A DNA stretch of 64,000 nucleotides from Selaginella moellendorffii (taxonomy: Eukaryota > Streptophyta > Lycopodiopsida > Selaginellales > Selaginellaceae), in assembly GCF_000143415.4 (NCBI RefSeq), contig NW_003314282.1, forward strand, positions 543,826 through 607,825. The letters run 5' to 3'. The notes beneath the pieces were generated by a model, which made no database searches, was not told the DNA's origin, and saw only the letters and a program-made list of their open reading frames with translations. Of this stretch, positions 43,442 through 55,147 are shown one piece after another. The position numbers and the translations under genes are program-made. The first letter of the stretch is position 1. The number at the start of each line of letters is the position of its first letter.

Positions 43442-44752
43442 ATGAGAACTTTGGTAGACAATACAGCTAACATGCTAGACGTCACAAAAAATGAGAATCG
43501 CCAAAGCTTAAGAGAGACTAAAAGGCTGTTTGATATCTTACCAAGAAAGAACTTGGTGTTGTGGACTGCTCTCATATCCGCATATGCCCAATCAGGGCAT
43601 CTCCAGCAAGCCAGAGCTCTGTTTGAGAAAATCCCACAGACAAATCTTGTGACTTGGACAGCCATGGTATATGCCTATGCTCAGGGAGGGCATCTCGATA
43701 GCGCAAGGGAAACCTTCGATCAAATGCCTGAGAGGAATGTTATTTCGTGGACTGTTATGCTTGAAGCTTACTCCAGCCACGGCCATCTCTTGGACTGCCA
43801 AGAGCTCTTCCAGGAAATGCCACAGCGCAACTTGGTTTCCTGGAATGCAATGCTAAATGCGTTTGTCAAATGTGGGGATAGCCTTGAAGATGCGGTTTTC
43901 TGTTTCAATAAAATGCCACAACACTCCTTGGTCTCATTTACAACTATGCTCGCTGCGTATACCCAATTCGGGTATTTTCAAAGAGCCAGAGAAACGTTTA
44001 ACAGCATGCCTGTATGGGATCTAGCTGCTTATAACGCATATCTAGTGACATTTCAAAAACAAGGAAATTTAGAAATGGTCAGCACTGTGTACCAAAACAT
44101 GATGGAAAAAGACGTAGCTTCTGTAAATATTCTTCTTACAGCATATGCCCAGGAAGGGCTCATTAAAGAAGCAATAAGCATTTTTAGAAAGGCCTTAACC
44201 AAGGACTTAGTCTCGTGGACAACAATCTTGGCCATCTATGGAACAGCTAGCTACGTTGACAAAGCAAGAGTTGTGTTTGACCAAATACCTCAGAAAAATA
44301 TAGTGACCTGGAATGCAATGCTGGCATCATATGCCCAATATGGGCATTCCACACAAGCAATTTTCCTTTTGGATACACTCAAGCTCTACTTGTCTCCCAA
44401 CGAGGCTTGTTTTACCTCTGGACTTCTGGCATGGAAGCACACTGGAAAGATTGGGGCAGCAATGCTATGTTTCCATTCCATGCAACACGACTTTGGCTTG
44501 GTACCGACAAAGCAGCATTACTGTTGCGTGGTTGATCTCTTGGCGAGGGGAGGATTTGTGGAAGATGCATGGGATGTTGTGTTAAATATGCCATTCGAGC
44601 CCAGTGGTTTGGAGTGGTCATGCTTGGTAGGATTGCCAGATCCCAAGTTTGCCTTCGTCACAGAGTATGCAAATAAGGCTGTGGAGCTAGAGCCAAAATG
44701 TGGAGCTGCATATGCCATGCTTGCTAGAACTTTTGCATTGGCGGCCCCTTGA
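43442..44752 (+). CDS. S-type PPR protein with E-like end (436 aa)
   Basis: A single frame. After about 30 residues, nine consecutive S-like repeats of 31-32 aa (e.g. KNLVLWTALISAYAQSGHLQ and TNLVTWTAMVYAYAQGGHLD) run to about residue 310. An L2/S2-like region follows (LSPNEACFTSGLLAWKHTGK, KQHYCCVVDLLARGGFVEDA), then an E1-like end (SGLEWSCLVGLPD, ELEPKCGAAYAMLARTF) without E+ or DYW. Its tandem-S architecture is like the gene at 11213-13060 and unlike the three PLS genes, suggesting those two are closer paralogues. No clear presequence. It has perfect inverted repeats at 43584-43600 and 44331-44347 and the compensated one at 43959-43975. AT content is higher than in the other PPR genes. Confidence 0.93.
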   Translation: MRTLVDNTANMLDVTKNENRQSLRETKRLFDILPRKNLVLWTALISAYAQSGHLQQARALFEKIPQTNLVTWTAMVYAYAQGGHLDSARETFDQMPERNVISWTVMLEAYSSHGHLLDCQELFQEMPQRNLVSWNAMLNAFVKCGDSLEDAVFCFNKMPQHSLVSFTTMLAAYTQFGYFQRARETFNSMPVWDLAAYNAYLVTFQKQGNLEMVSTVYQNMMEKDVASVNILLTAYAQEGLIKEAISIFRKALTKDLVSWTTILAIYGTASYVDKARVVFDQIPQKNIVTWNAMLASYAQYGHSTQAIFLLDTLKLYLSPNEACFTSGLLAWKHTGKIGAAMLCFHSMQHDFGLVPTKQHYCCVVDLLARGGFVEDAWDVVLNMPFEPSGLEWSCLVGLPDPKFAFVTEYANKAVELEPKCGAAYAMLARTFALAAP

Positions 44753-44935
44753 CCGGTAAAGCAAAGAATGTGAAGAGGTTTTGCTTTCTTCTTTTATGTT
44801 GTTCAGTTTCCTTTATAACGGCTCGTTCTTTTCCTATCTTCCTCTCCAAATGTACCCATCGATTAGCACTGATCGCTTGGGCAGGGAGCGATCAGTGGAG
44901 CTTTGGAGCTCATTTGGAGCTTCAAGTTAGACACC

Positions 44936-45167
44936 ATGACAATCGCGGTTTTCTTCTACTTCTTCTTCTTCTCCTGTGTTGTCCTTTCCCATGCACGGCA
45001 GTTTCCAACCAAGCGATTTCATTTGGATCAAAATCTTACCAGCATGTTTGACACCACGTCTTTCTCTCAACACTTTTCAGTGGTGTGGGGATTTGATCAC
45101 AGCGAAGTTTCGGAGAACGGTATGGAAGTCACACTCAAACTAGACAGCACATCAGGTACATATTAAG

Positions 45168-45219
<52 letters not shown>

Positions 45220-46034
45220 GATTTATCCATGGCTCAGGTTCCGGGATCAGGTCTCACAACAATTACACGTTTGGCTTCTTCAACTCGGCCGTCAAACTTC
45301 CGGCAAACTATTCCTCTGGAGTTGTATCAACTTTCTACGTATTGTTTTCAGAAAATTTTCATGTTTTCGCTTGCTTAAATTCTTTCTTTAAAGGTCTCGA
45401 ATGAAGATAGTTTCCCTTTTACACACGATGAGATTGACTTAGAATTTTTGGGAGCAGCATCTGGGGATCTATACATCATCCAGACAAACATCTACAGCAA
45501 TGGCAGCACGTCCACTGGAAGAGAGCAAAGGTTCAAGCTATGGTTTGATCCCACTGCCGGCTTCCACAACTACAGCATCTTTTGGACTCCTTATCACATC
45601 GTGTAAGTCTTCATTGAGAAAGAAAATGTGTTATTTTTCTTATAATCACTCACAGGTTCTTTGTGGATGATATACCCATTCGAGAAGTTCTCAAGTCGGA
45701 AGAACTGGGAGAAGACTATCCTCTGAAGCCAATGAACGTTTTCGCTACAATCTGGGATGCTTCTCAATGGGCCACAGATGGTGGAAGATCTACAGTAGAC
45801 TACTCATATGCTCCATTTGCCACCGAGTACTCCAACTTGATCCTCAGTGACTGTCACTCGTCAACTTTAGCTGAGGAGTGTCCATCTGGAGCTTCGAGCG
45901 TGGTTCCCCAAGCATTGCTCAGTGAATCACAACACCATTTGCTACACTGGATTCGTGCTAACTATATGATATACGACTACTGTGAAGATAAATCCAGGTA
46001 TCCACAGGCTCTTCCCGAGTGTCGATCTGGATAG
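44936..46034 (+). CDS. XTH: Xyloglucan endotransglucosylase/hydrolase (GH16)
   Basis: Exons 44936-45155, 45238-45338, 45394-45602 and 45656-46034 encode 302 aa in phase. The start Met is the one before the signal peptide ([20 protein letters not shown]). The catalytic motif [10 protein letters not shown] (nucleophile Glu120, acid/base Glu124) is present, followed by a QTNIYSNG N-glycosylation-type site and [15 protein letters not shown]. The C-terminal XET_C region has AECPSG and paired Cys (YDYC, LPECRSG). XTHs cut and rejoin xyloglucan in the wall. The spacing after [10 protein letters not shown] and the long C-terminus fit the group III or ancestral type, but group assignment needs a tree. 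Confidence 0.95.
45171..45217. repeat. (CT)n microsatellite in XTH intron 1
   Basis: An uninterrupted CT run of about 23 units within the 82-bp first intron, taking up more than half of it. Confidence 0.95.
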
Positions 46035-46092
46035 ATTTTAAGATCATGTGATGTAAAACTTTTATTAAATTATTTCATAAAATTGGCCACTC

Positions 46093-47841
46093 TCAAGACG
46101 AGCAGTTTTGACCTTTCCAGCCGATTCTTCGGTTCTCAACGTCATAAAACACCAGCTTATCCTTTAAAACGATCTCTGCAAAGTTTCAATCCTAATCAGA
46201 ATTAAGTTTCATATGAAAAACTTTACCTCCAAATATTGTCAGGCCATCAGCTGATGACCATGCGTAGCAGTATCCATTGCGCTTCTAAAATATCACTAAG
46301 AACTGGCATTAACTAGCAGAATAACGAACCTTTTTAAGCTCTACCATCACCAGATAATTGTCTGGTTTTAGTTTCATTGTTGATCCTCCGCTGAAAGTAA
46401 GCGTCACATTTGGAAATGATGTTTCCACAGTTAATCTACACAAGAGAGAAACAAATGAGTTTAATTGTTCTTTCCATTCTCATTTTACCCTGATTTAAGG
46501 TAGAAGCATTGAAGTCCTTCCAGCTTAGGTCCCAGCTTTGCTGTAGTTAGGTTCTTAATCTGCGCAGCAGAAGTCTCATTAAACTCTGATAAAATAGCCT
46601 TCTAGTATACTTACCTCGGAGAAAAGAATTCGGTTTGCTTTAGTCGCGAGAAGTGCAAAACTCGTGCCACTGTCAATGATAACACCAGTCTCATTCGTGC
46701 TGTTACTAACATACGAAAACTCTTTTGAATCGATTGGAAGAACTTTTGAGTTGACCGAGATGCTGAGCAAGTCGACATTGTAGTGAGTCCTGATTGAGTC
46801 AGTGAGAAAGGATCAGATGATCAGCAAAGATGGAAAAGATCATATACAATCTTACGTGACGTTTAAGAGGGGAGTGAAAACCATCTCTGTTGTATTTGGT
46901 TCTTCGCCAAACTCGAGTATGCCACCACCGTGTTTCTCACCCCCTAAGCAATGAGAGAAAACTCTCGACATGTTCCTCTGGGTCGCAATCTGGTTGGGAA
47001 CAGTCTTAGAAATCTGGCCAAATCCCATGATTCCATCCGCAGGCCAGCTTCCAGTAATGTTTATTGCACACCTGAACAAATGTTGTGTGCTTAAAGAGAG
47101 AAAGGAAAGAAAAGCAACGAACCCGAAGAAAATGTGTGAAGTCGTAGCATTTCCACCTTGAAGGACGTAGTGCATGTCATCCTTCACGTACGCACCAATC
47201 GAAGTTGACTTGTCCTGGTATGAAATGCCGTAGGCACAAGCGCTGTTGCTTCCACTACGGGAACAGACTGCTTGCTCCCCAGTGCATAGTGGATCTGAGC
47301 ACGATGAAACGGAAGAAGTTGACGACGCGGAGAGATTGTAGATTGACAAAGGAGGCTGATGAGTTCAAACGCATTATTAAAATGCATAAACAAAAGCTTT
47401 CTTTTTCTAACTTACAATTATGTCCTGTTTTGACAAACAGGAGCGACATGGCGAGCACTTTACCCAGAGTATGTCGCTCCCGGTATCAACAATGACTTTA
47501 AGCTTCTGGACTGGATTTCCAAGTCCTATTTCAGTGTAGTAGAGCCTGACAGTAGAGAAGGAAGATATGAATGAATGGATTTAAGTTTGAGGAGCTTACC
47601 CAAGATCAGAGTAGTTTCCTTTGAGAGGGAAGCTTATCCCTTGGAGAAATCTCCCACGCCTGTCATTGTGCTCCACAAGATGTTGCAAGTGGTGCTTGCT
47701 CATGCCAAGGCCGAGCTTCTCATTCTGCTTGCTCGATCCTTCCAATCCAGAGTACCTGTGCTGGAGCTTGAGGATTCCAGCTCCTTCTCCAGCACCCAGC
47801 AGAAGTGCGAGAAGGAAACACAAATTGAGGAAAGAGTTCAT
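46093..47841 (-). CDS. Nepenthesin-like (A1B) aspartic protease (445 aa)
   Basis: Nine exons in phase: 47841-47600, 47545-47416, 47355-47123, 47071-46856, 46789-46615, 46583-46489, 46435-46330, 46284-46227 and 46175-46093. The Met at 47841 begins a signal peptide (MNSFLNLCFLLALLLGAG); an in-frame Met 7 codons upstream is also possible. Both catalytic Asp motifs are present: Asp101 in VDTGSDILWVKC and Asp313 in IIDSGTS. A Cys-rich nepenthesin-type insert follows the first (CSPCRSCLSKQ, SSCSDPLCTGEQAVC). YGISYQDKSTSIGAYVKD, DGIMGFGQ and the C-terminal LVFYDVENRRIGW are family landmarks. Secreted or vacuolar peptidase; the closest plant group is the aspartic proteinase 36/39-like clade. The exon 6 acceptor uses CAGAG. 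Confidence 0.93.
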
Positions 47842-47862
47842 CTCTAAAGAAAACACAAACAA

Positions 47863-49730
47863 AAATTCGCAGGGCTACTTTGCAGAAAGTGATCGCTTTT
47901 CAAGCTCATGCTTCCACAGTGGCTCGCTGAGACGACCTGCTCACGAAGAGGCTTCAACCAAGCCTCCACTTCCCTGTCAGGACGCGCAAGCAGACATGTG
48001 TAATTATTGGCCAAGCCTGAAGAGATTTGAGGCTGTGCTGATGTGATGACATGCTTCTGCCTGAATTAAGAACTTGTCCAACTGACTAAGTCACTAGCAC
48101 AGTACTGACGCCCGAAAAAGTGCCCGGCTTCAACGTGGAGAAGAAAAGTTTGGAGAGATTCCTGTAGTTTAGTAGTTTTTCAAGCCGGCTTAAAACGCGC
48201 TGTTGTATAGTTAATTTATCTGGTGAAACAAAAAAGGGCCCTTGAAAACGTCCTAGCAGTAACTAGACTAGCCTGACTCGGAGAGATTTGATGGAATCTT
48301 AGCCTTGAGCAAGAGACAATAGAGCCCTGCTATGGAAAAAGAACCAAAGATTTCTTCTAAAGGTTCGAACTGCAGACCTTCAGTGTGTGAGACCATCATC
48401 TGCATCTGGACATCAAGTTAAATGCTGCGCATCACCACAAGCCTTAGAGCTCCTGCCGTGGGCATTCTCCTCCGGACATCGATTTCGCCTGAAGGTAAGG
48501 TGCTGTTCTGTTTGTGATCGATGATTGTCTCACGTCCATGGGCTGTAGAAAATGGAAAGGTTTTTGGATAAAACTTTCTTTATGCGCCCTTCTTTCTTGA
48601 TGCATATTTTCGCTGAAAACGAGAAAATTCTTTTGCAGAACGGACTTTTTGATTTTTCATTGTTCAGAGTAAACACAGGTCCGTTTTGCTTGAGCAAGTC
48701 GTCTTTCCACCAAAAGTCCTTGTTCTTTTAATTAGTGTGTGGCCTACGAGAGCAAGGTTCGTTCTTTGACTTTTGAACTTCGAAAGAACATTGAAATATG
48801 AAAAGCACCAGCGGCAATGTGGACGGATCACGGTCGGCCAGCCCGCAGTTTCCGGCATTCTTCTTTCCACTTCAAGATGGACGGGTTGGTGAGTTACATC
48901 TAGACGTCTTTGGAGGTATCGGTGTAGGTCCGATTTTCCGTTCGAACTTGGCAAGAAAACGGGACGGAGACTACGTACATGGTCTGCCTCTCTTCTGGGC
49001 AAGGGCACTTCAGATTGAAGAGTCCATCTCTTTCGTTGGACGATATGGTGCGGCAGCAGAGCGGTTCTTCAGCTGTGGCACGACTTTGAGTTTCAGATTC
49101 GTGCAGTATATTGGGAGTATACAATGCGACTTCCATGAAAAGTTGCTTATGTGAGAGTGGAATGGCAACGCTTTATAGTCAATTCGAGGAGGTCTCGAGG
49201 AGGTTTCGAGGAGGTCTCGAGGAGCTATCTCTGGTAGTCCCTCGCAAGAACCGTGACTTTAGAAGATGTGAAGTATTTCTCACAGTGGAGACTTGCTCGA
49301 ATTCATCGTAAGCATGTAGTTCTCAAGTTTTTTAGTGTGTATATTAACTTAGGTGGAAGAAGTGCGATCAGTCACCAGGTACTCCGGAGCTCTTGAGGTA
49401 CCAAGTCATTCTTGTGATTGGCACTTGTACAAGTCAATCGGATAAAAAGCTTCTGGCACACTTGTCAGCCGGCTTTCACCATACCAGGCGAGGTTTACAG
49501 GCCCAGCTCACTTCCAGATCCCTGTAAATGTGTTCAGAGTTCGGCTGGGATCAATAAAGGCATGGTTTTGATCAGATCACAGTGCTCCAACACTTGTGCA
49601 TGGATGAAACCAAGCCAGCACCATGCTGGAGATTGCGTCCATGAGCCATGAGCCAGCTCAAGAAAGAGACACTCAAGTCTTAGATTACTTATAAGTTAGT
49701 TGGATGCCAATCTTTATTAGTAAAAAAAAG
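47863..49730. other. Transition region, open frames not recognised
   Basis: Frames at 48664-49154 (both strands, up to 118 codons) have no recognisable domain. Near 48362-48395 the minus strand reads CTGAAGGTCTGCAGTTCGAAC, resembling the anticodon-arm-to-T-loop part of a tRNA, but no acceptor stem or D-arm is found. This region marks the change from the gene island to AT-rich repeats. Confidence 0.4.
49187..49224. repeat. 12-bp tandem repeat (TCGAGGAGGTYT)
   Basis: About three units of period 12 built on CGAGGAGGTCT / CGAGGAGGTTT, preceded by a further partial copy. Non-coding as far as can be seen. Confidence 0.8.
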
Positions 49731-51560
49731 TGTATTTTAGGAGAGGGAATCAATTGGGATATTCCTACTACAAGTCCAATTTAGGCTTACAATTAGGGAA
49801 CGGTTATGCCTTTCTTATTAAAACATTTAAAGTGTTTAATAGTGTTTAACAATATTCACATGCAATATGGTGCCTTTGAGCTTCTGAGAGCATCCCAGAG
49901 CAACACAATAATTATGAGATAGTGATCTTGAATCTAAAAGTGTTCTTAAGAACCTTTGAGTAAATTTAATCAATAGAAGAGTGTTTTGGTTTTTTTCTTG
50001 CAAAAGTGTGTGATAGTGGGGGAGTTCAGGGCAATTGTGCCTCGGAGCCTCCATCCTATGATGGCTTGTAGCTGACCAATGGAAACACAATGGCCTTAAG
50101 TGGTCCCTTCTCCTCCAAATGCACTTCATCATCCTCTCTTGTGTAAGATTATTTCTGTGCAGAATCAAGGCTCCCAGATCAATTGATTAGTCTTTCAGCT
50201 ACTAAGTGAGTTGATTATACTTGGATTATGCAGTCTCACCTAATGCCATTAACAGTGAGTTTGTGGTAGAGTGGTTGAAGCCTCCAGACCTACACAGAAT
50301 GATAAAAGGGCAGCAAGCAACCATGCAAAGTCGTTAAAATTCTACATATAAGAAATAACCAAACTAAACACTTATAACACACCAACACATCATGCTTTAT
50401 GATTACCATGCATCCTTCTATAAGGCCAGAGGGCCTCAAGAAGTGGGATTTGAGAAAAGGAGTGTGTGGAATGCTGCAGAAAAAGATATTTACCTTAGGA
50501 GGTAAATGTGAAGTTGTGGAGAAATCAAGGATTCAATCTAGAGAATATATGAGAATAAGTTTTTTGAGTTTTATGCCTAAGAAGTCACTTAGGTGGCCAA
50601 ACTTGAGCTTGAAGATTCCCAAAGCAAGCAAGATTATAAAAATCAATAGGTCAGAAGGATGTTGTAGTTGAATAATTGCAAGAAGAGGTCAAAGGCCTTA
50701 TCACCAAGCTTGAGTTTATCATGGTGGCCCTTTGTAAAATGGTGGCAAAATCAGGGCTAAACACTTGACAATGTAAATGTATGGTTTGGGACTACCCTAA
50801 TGATAGAATAATTCATTTACTAATATTGCCATGATTAGAAGTAGTATGGAACCAAAAGATTCTACTGTTATAATTGAGAATGAAAAAGAAGATTTACAGT
50901 TGCATTCTGTATAAGCTCAAAAGCAACATGCATCATAACATATAATCTTGGCCTTGAAGGTGGATTGAATTAAGATTTGATTCAAGGAATGCCCAAAGTT
51001 TGGATATATAAAACTAAGGTAAGGTATTTATAGTGTCTTATGGCATTTATGACAGTAATTTTAGGAGGGATGGTTGCTGAGTAAAGCATTTTCTGCCTAT
51101 ACTTGTATTTTTGCCTCTGCTTGCAAAACAAAAAAGAAGATAAAAAGAATGAGAAGAGAATAAAAAATAACTCAACTTTAAACTTTAAAGGCATGAGTAA
51201 TGTCACTCTCTTAACTCTATTTTGCATAAATAATTATAAGCAGGAGAAAAGATAGTTAATTTAATATAAATACATATAATAGTGAGTGGGGGTTATTTTT
51301 TAGCATGTTTAAGTGCTACTTATATACTACATAATTTTATAATAGTTTCTAACTACTTTTCACCTAAGTTAGGTCTTTCTTTTTTGGATGACTAAGCTTA
51401 GGCATAACTCTATTTCACCTAAGGTTTCTTTTTTTGTTTTGCTTGAGATGATACACAAAATAAAACATTTACCTCTTCATCACTCCCCACGACAAAATTA
51501 TGGTTTATCCTCAAGCAGTCAGATTTTCTAAATCCTGCTTTAGATTGTTAAGCTTGGTCT
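49731..51560. other. AT-rich spacer, no gene recognised
   Basis: Low GC; short open frames only (longest 90 codons at 50399-50671, Lys/Ser-rich, unrecognised). Probably old repeat sequence, but I find no partner for it elsewhere in the window. Confidence 0.45.
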
Positions 51561-51569
51561 TTATAGTGA

Positions 51570-54160
51570 CAAGCTCAACACTTTGGTATAGATCCTCGAG
51601 TTTTTGACATATGATCTAATTCTCTTGTGAGCATAGTGATGCATTGGTAGTGGTGGCTAATGCGCATTGCATTTGTAAATGTGGAAGCCAAGATTACACT
51701 CTTGAGCTCTTGGATTATGCGGCGCTGATAATTCTGCTCGCCCATAACTCCATCCACTTTCTTGGTGATTGCCTTGAGGTAGCTCAAGACATGTGTGCGG
51801 TATTTTGTTGTTTCTTCATCTTCTACTGATTGCATCGGCTTGTCAATTGGCTACTTGCCTCCTCCCTTGATGTATTAAGCGAGCTCCTCCATAAAACTTT
51901 GGATTGTTGGCTTGCTAGGCTGACTTACAGACTTATGTACGAAGGTGTGGCTAGCCTTGATATTGTAGTGTTGCTGCGGCATCTTCTACTACTATGGCTG
52001 CTTCAACTCGTTAGACTTGTTGGCTGAGGGTATGTTGCTGTAAAATGTGTAAGTGGATTGGAGAAAATTTAGCCCATACTCTTCTGGTTCACTTAGACCC
52101 TTTTTTGTAGCCTTGTCTTCTTTGTCTTGTTGAGTTTCTTCGCTATGATCTTCTTGGCCGTGATCTTCTTAGCCTAAACTCACCTTATTGATTGTGTCTA
52201 CAACTAATGGTTTTGCAACATCTATAACCACATTGTGTGTTGGACTTTATGGCCTAAGTTTTGGATTTTCTTCTACAACTTCAGCATCCATTGTTTGCTT
52301 AGTGTTGTTTATGTGTGTACTCATCACTTCTCTAATGCTCGGAGAGAGGCATAAAAGTTGTCTCTATAAACATAGATAAGTCACGACTCTATTCTTGATC
52401 CAAGCATGGTGTTTTATCACTGTACTTGCTGTGTCCAACTTTTCTGCGGTAGAATTTCTATAGAACAAACCCTAGAGGTTTTGTAGCTTGGATTTTTGGA
52501 TTTAGATGGAGTTTTTAATTTAAGGGAGAATTTTCCTCACTTGAATATGTGTCATTAGGATTTTTCTCCATATCCATATCTCTTGCTATCTTTCTCAAAA
52601 GAGATACTGGAGGTGGTGGCGCAATGGCAAGGTGAGGCAAGGGATTCTTCTGAGTAGTGTAATGCTCGTAGATATGCTGCAAAAAGATGAAGACTCCCAT
52701 CTTCACTTACTTTCTTTTACCCACCTATAAGGTAATATTTTTCATTTTGGCCACAAATCCATTATAAGCAAAATGAGGTATATTTATTTACCATTCAGTC
52801 TTAATAGTAGTTGAGTTATTTTAATGTTAGTATTTTGCACAATTGTCCTCCCATTGATGATGGCACACAATACCTTAAACCTAGCATGATAGTCAAGCTT
52901 CAAGTAGTTGAAGTTGCCTTCTTGTTTGGATGTGTAGTTTGGGAGGACATATTGATCAGGCATGCAATCCTTCTTGCTCATCATGATTATTTCACCCTTT
53001 TTGTCTAGGGTGAGTCCAAAGGAATGGACTCGACCGCGGAAAAGAAAAACATGCTCCATTGGGTACCACTTTTGCATGAGCTCAATTCCTTGCTCAATCA
53101 ATATTTGTCCCTCGAGCAGCTCCGCATAGGCAGAGAAAGCACAAACTCCCTAAACAGCTTTACTTGGCCATAATCAAGTTCCTCATTGTCGAATGAGATT
53201 TCCTTCACATGCTTGTCTTGCCTAGGCATTTTGGCTGTCCATGAAGATTTATAGGCAAAACACTCGGCTTTAGGCAATCGGGAGACATATTGTAGTGCTA
53301 ATGGAGGTGTCTAAGAGAGATCTTGCGTTAATGGTACTCCAAGAGTGGAGTCGACAGTTTGTGGCGATGGCGTGAGGACAAAATCACTCTGCCCAATTGA
53401 GGATGTGTTCGATCTAGTAGGCAACAGCGATGGCATTTGCTCTTGTGCGGCCCTAGGTGGTGTTTGAGTTGCCCTACATTGCTTTGGAGCTAAGCTTGGA
53501 GTGTCAAGACATTTTAGCAAAGGCATAGGCATGGAGTGAGAGGAAAAGAACAAGAGAGAAAAACAACTCCTTAACTACCTCCAAATTACCTAAGTCACCC
53601 TGCCTTACTGTGTTAGCCCTAAGCTTTGTCCTCTTAACTTTGTATGCAGATATATTGTGAAAAATTGTTTTCCTTGTTGGCTTAGCAATCTTTACTCATT
53701 AATCTTCGTGATTTGTTGGCAGAGTTTATAGAATGGGGCAAGAAAAATGTTGATATTACTCTTAAAGTATCCACATTTTCTTTTCTTTTCCTCAAAATCT
53801 TGCATTGCCTAGAGAAAATTTTTGTAGGCCATATTAGCAAAATTTTAAGAGAAGGCATGCTCCAAAGAAAGAAACATCTAACCAATGTATCCTTTGATTT
53901 CTTTCTTTGGAACTTCCCCATCAAATAAAACACTCAAATATATGAGGGTTTATCTAGCATAAAGATGAATCTTTCCTAAAGGACATGTATTTTCCCTCTG
54001 TTCTAAATGACCAAAGCTTTGTCTGAGTTTATTAGGAAAGACTATTCCTTCTATCCAATTCCATTGATTTAGTTTTATAGGGAGATGGAAAAGTTTAGAA
54101 ATAAAATCCTGAGTGATCTTAATATCCCCTCCATCCATTTTGAAAACCAGTTTTACAGGA
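51570..54160 (-). pseudogene. Series of broken minus-strand frames, unknown family
   Basis: Several minus-strand frames read like pieces of one eroded protein: 54138-53950 (GGDIKITQDFISKLFHLPIK then NQWNWIEGIVFPNKLRQSF), 53933-53682, 53553-53311 (Pro/Thr/Ser-rich), 53101-52784 (MIEQGIELMQKWYPMEHVF, later FNYLKLDYHARFKVLCAIIN) and 51835-51575 (EEQ...KKVDGVMGEQNYQRRIIQEL). Composition is protein-like, with hydrophobic/charged alternation, but stops interrupt it. I do not recognise the family. A transposon-carried or lineage-specific gene is likely given the surrounding repeats. Confidence 0.35.
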
Positions 54161-54202
54161 TTTCATAATTGAAGAACCAATCTACTTTCTTGTGGTTCTT
54201 GT

Positions 54203-55137
54203 TGTGAATGTGACTTCGGGTATTGAAGTTACTTATTGGCCAGTCCTTATGGACACCCTTTCCTTATTGTCACGACGGCAGGAGGTTAGTATTGCTGGAC
54301 CCTTTATCAGTCCCTCTTGTGCTAGTGGAGTTAACTGGGCATTTTGAGTGTATTTTGACTGGACGAGTATGAGGACAAAGTTCCTACGTGTTATTAACTA
54401 AGTATACTTAGCTTGGTAAGGAGTTCTTGTCTTGTTGTGTCTTGCACTGGCTAGTGACAAGAACCCTCGCGTATTAAGACTAATCCCTCAATATCGCTAG
54501 ATGATAGCTTACCGTGTCTGCCAAACGCCCTCGCTATTATGCCGTTTGTGTTAGTCTCATTTCGGTCCTAAATGTTATTTATGGAAAGTGTCTAGATTAG
54601 CTCATTTGGCATATCTATGGAATGTAGAGATTGTCTTGAACACAATGGTGTTCGTCCCGTGTCCAAATTCGCAATCTAGAGACATTCCAGATTTAGTAAG
54701 TTTCGAGTTTGTTCTAAAGATTAACTCTTGATACTAAGGGAGGCTTGGGGTGAAAGCCCAAAACATGTGTTCCTCAAAAGGGGCTATACAGGGCTCCAAA
54801 TGTATAGTAAGGATAGTGGGTAGGTCGGGCATGACCAACTAACCTGAGGCATAGTCTAGCTCTCATTTGCATGCCTGTCCTTATTCTGCATTTGGCTTGG
54901 GTCTAAGCCCAAGTTCTATTCCATGCTAGTTGGTGGAGTACCTATATCCTTGTGTTAGGTCGCCGGTATGCTAAAATAGTGCCAAACTCTATTTGGCTCT
55001 GTCCTGGCATTGGGATGTTGGATACTCTAGGACTATTCCAAGTCGTTCTATGCTTCTGTCCCTTCATTCCTGGGCTGTATGCTCGAAAGTCGTTATGTGC
55101 TCTAGTGCCAATGCTCCTTAGCTCCATGCTTGGGAGT
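54203..55137 (+). mobile_element. Family L LTR copy, plus sense, truncated
   Basis: The copy starts with GTGAATGTGACTTCGGGTATT and follows the LTR at 61308-62437 (reverse complement) through the core at about 54735-54830, the TTGGGTCTAAGCCCAAGTTC block near 54897, the GCCGGTATGCTAAAATAGTGCC block near 54962, and on to GGGAGTTTGGCATC at 55137, where similarity stops about 165 bp short of the LTR end. The next copy begins 11 bp later in the same orientation. Confidence 0.8.
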
Positions 55138-55147
55138 TTGGCATCGT

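Noticed and set aside
48362-48395. tRNA-like T-arm (GTTCGAAC) on the minus strand
   Set aside because: No D-arm or acceptor stem pairs with it; at most a tRNA-derived SINE scrap.
48798-49154. 118-codon plus-strand ORF
   Set aside because: Overlaps an equally long minus ORF; no recognisable domain or splice extension.
52616-52640. Box A-like TGGCGCAATGG
   Set aside because: No box B at the proper distance; treated as chance.
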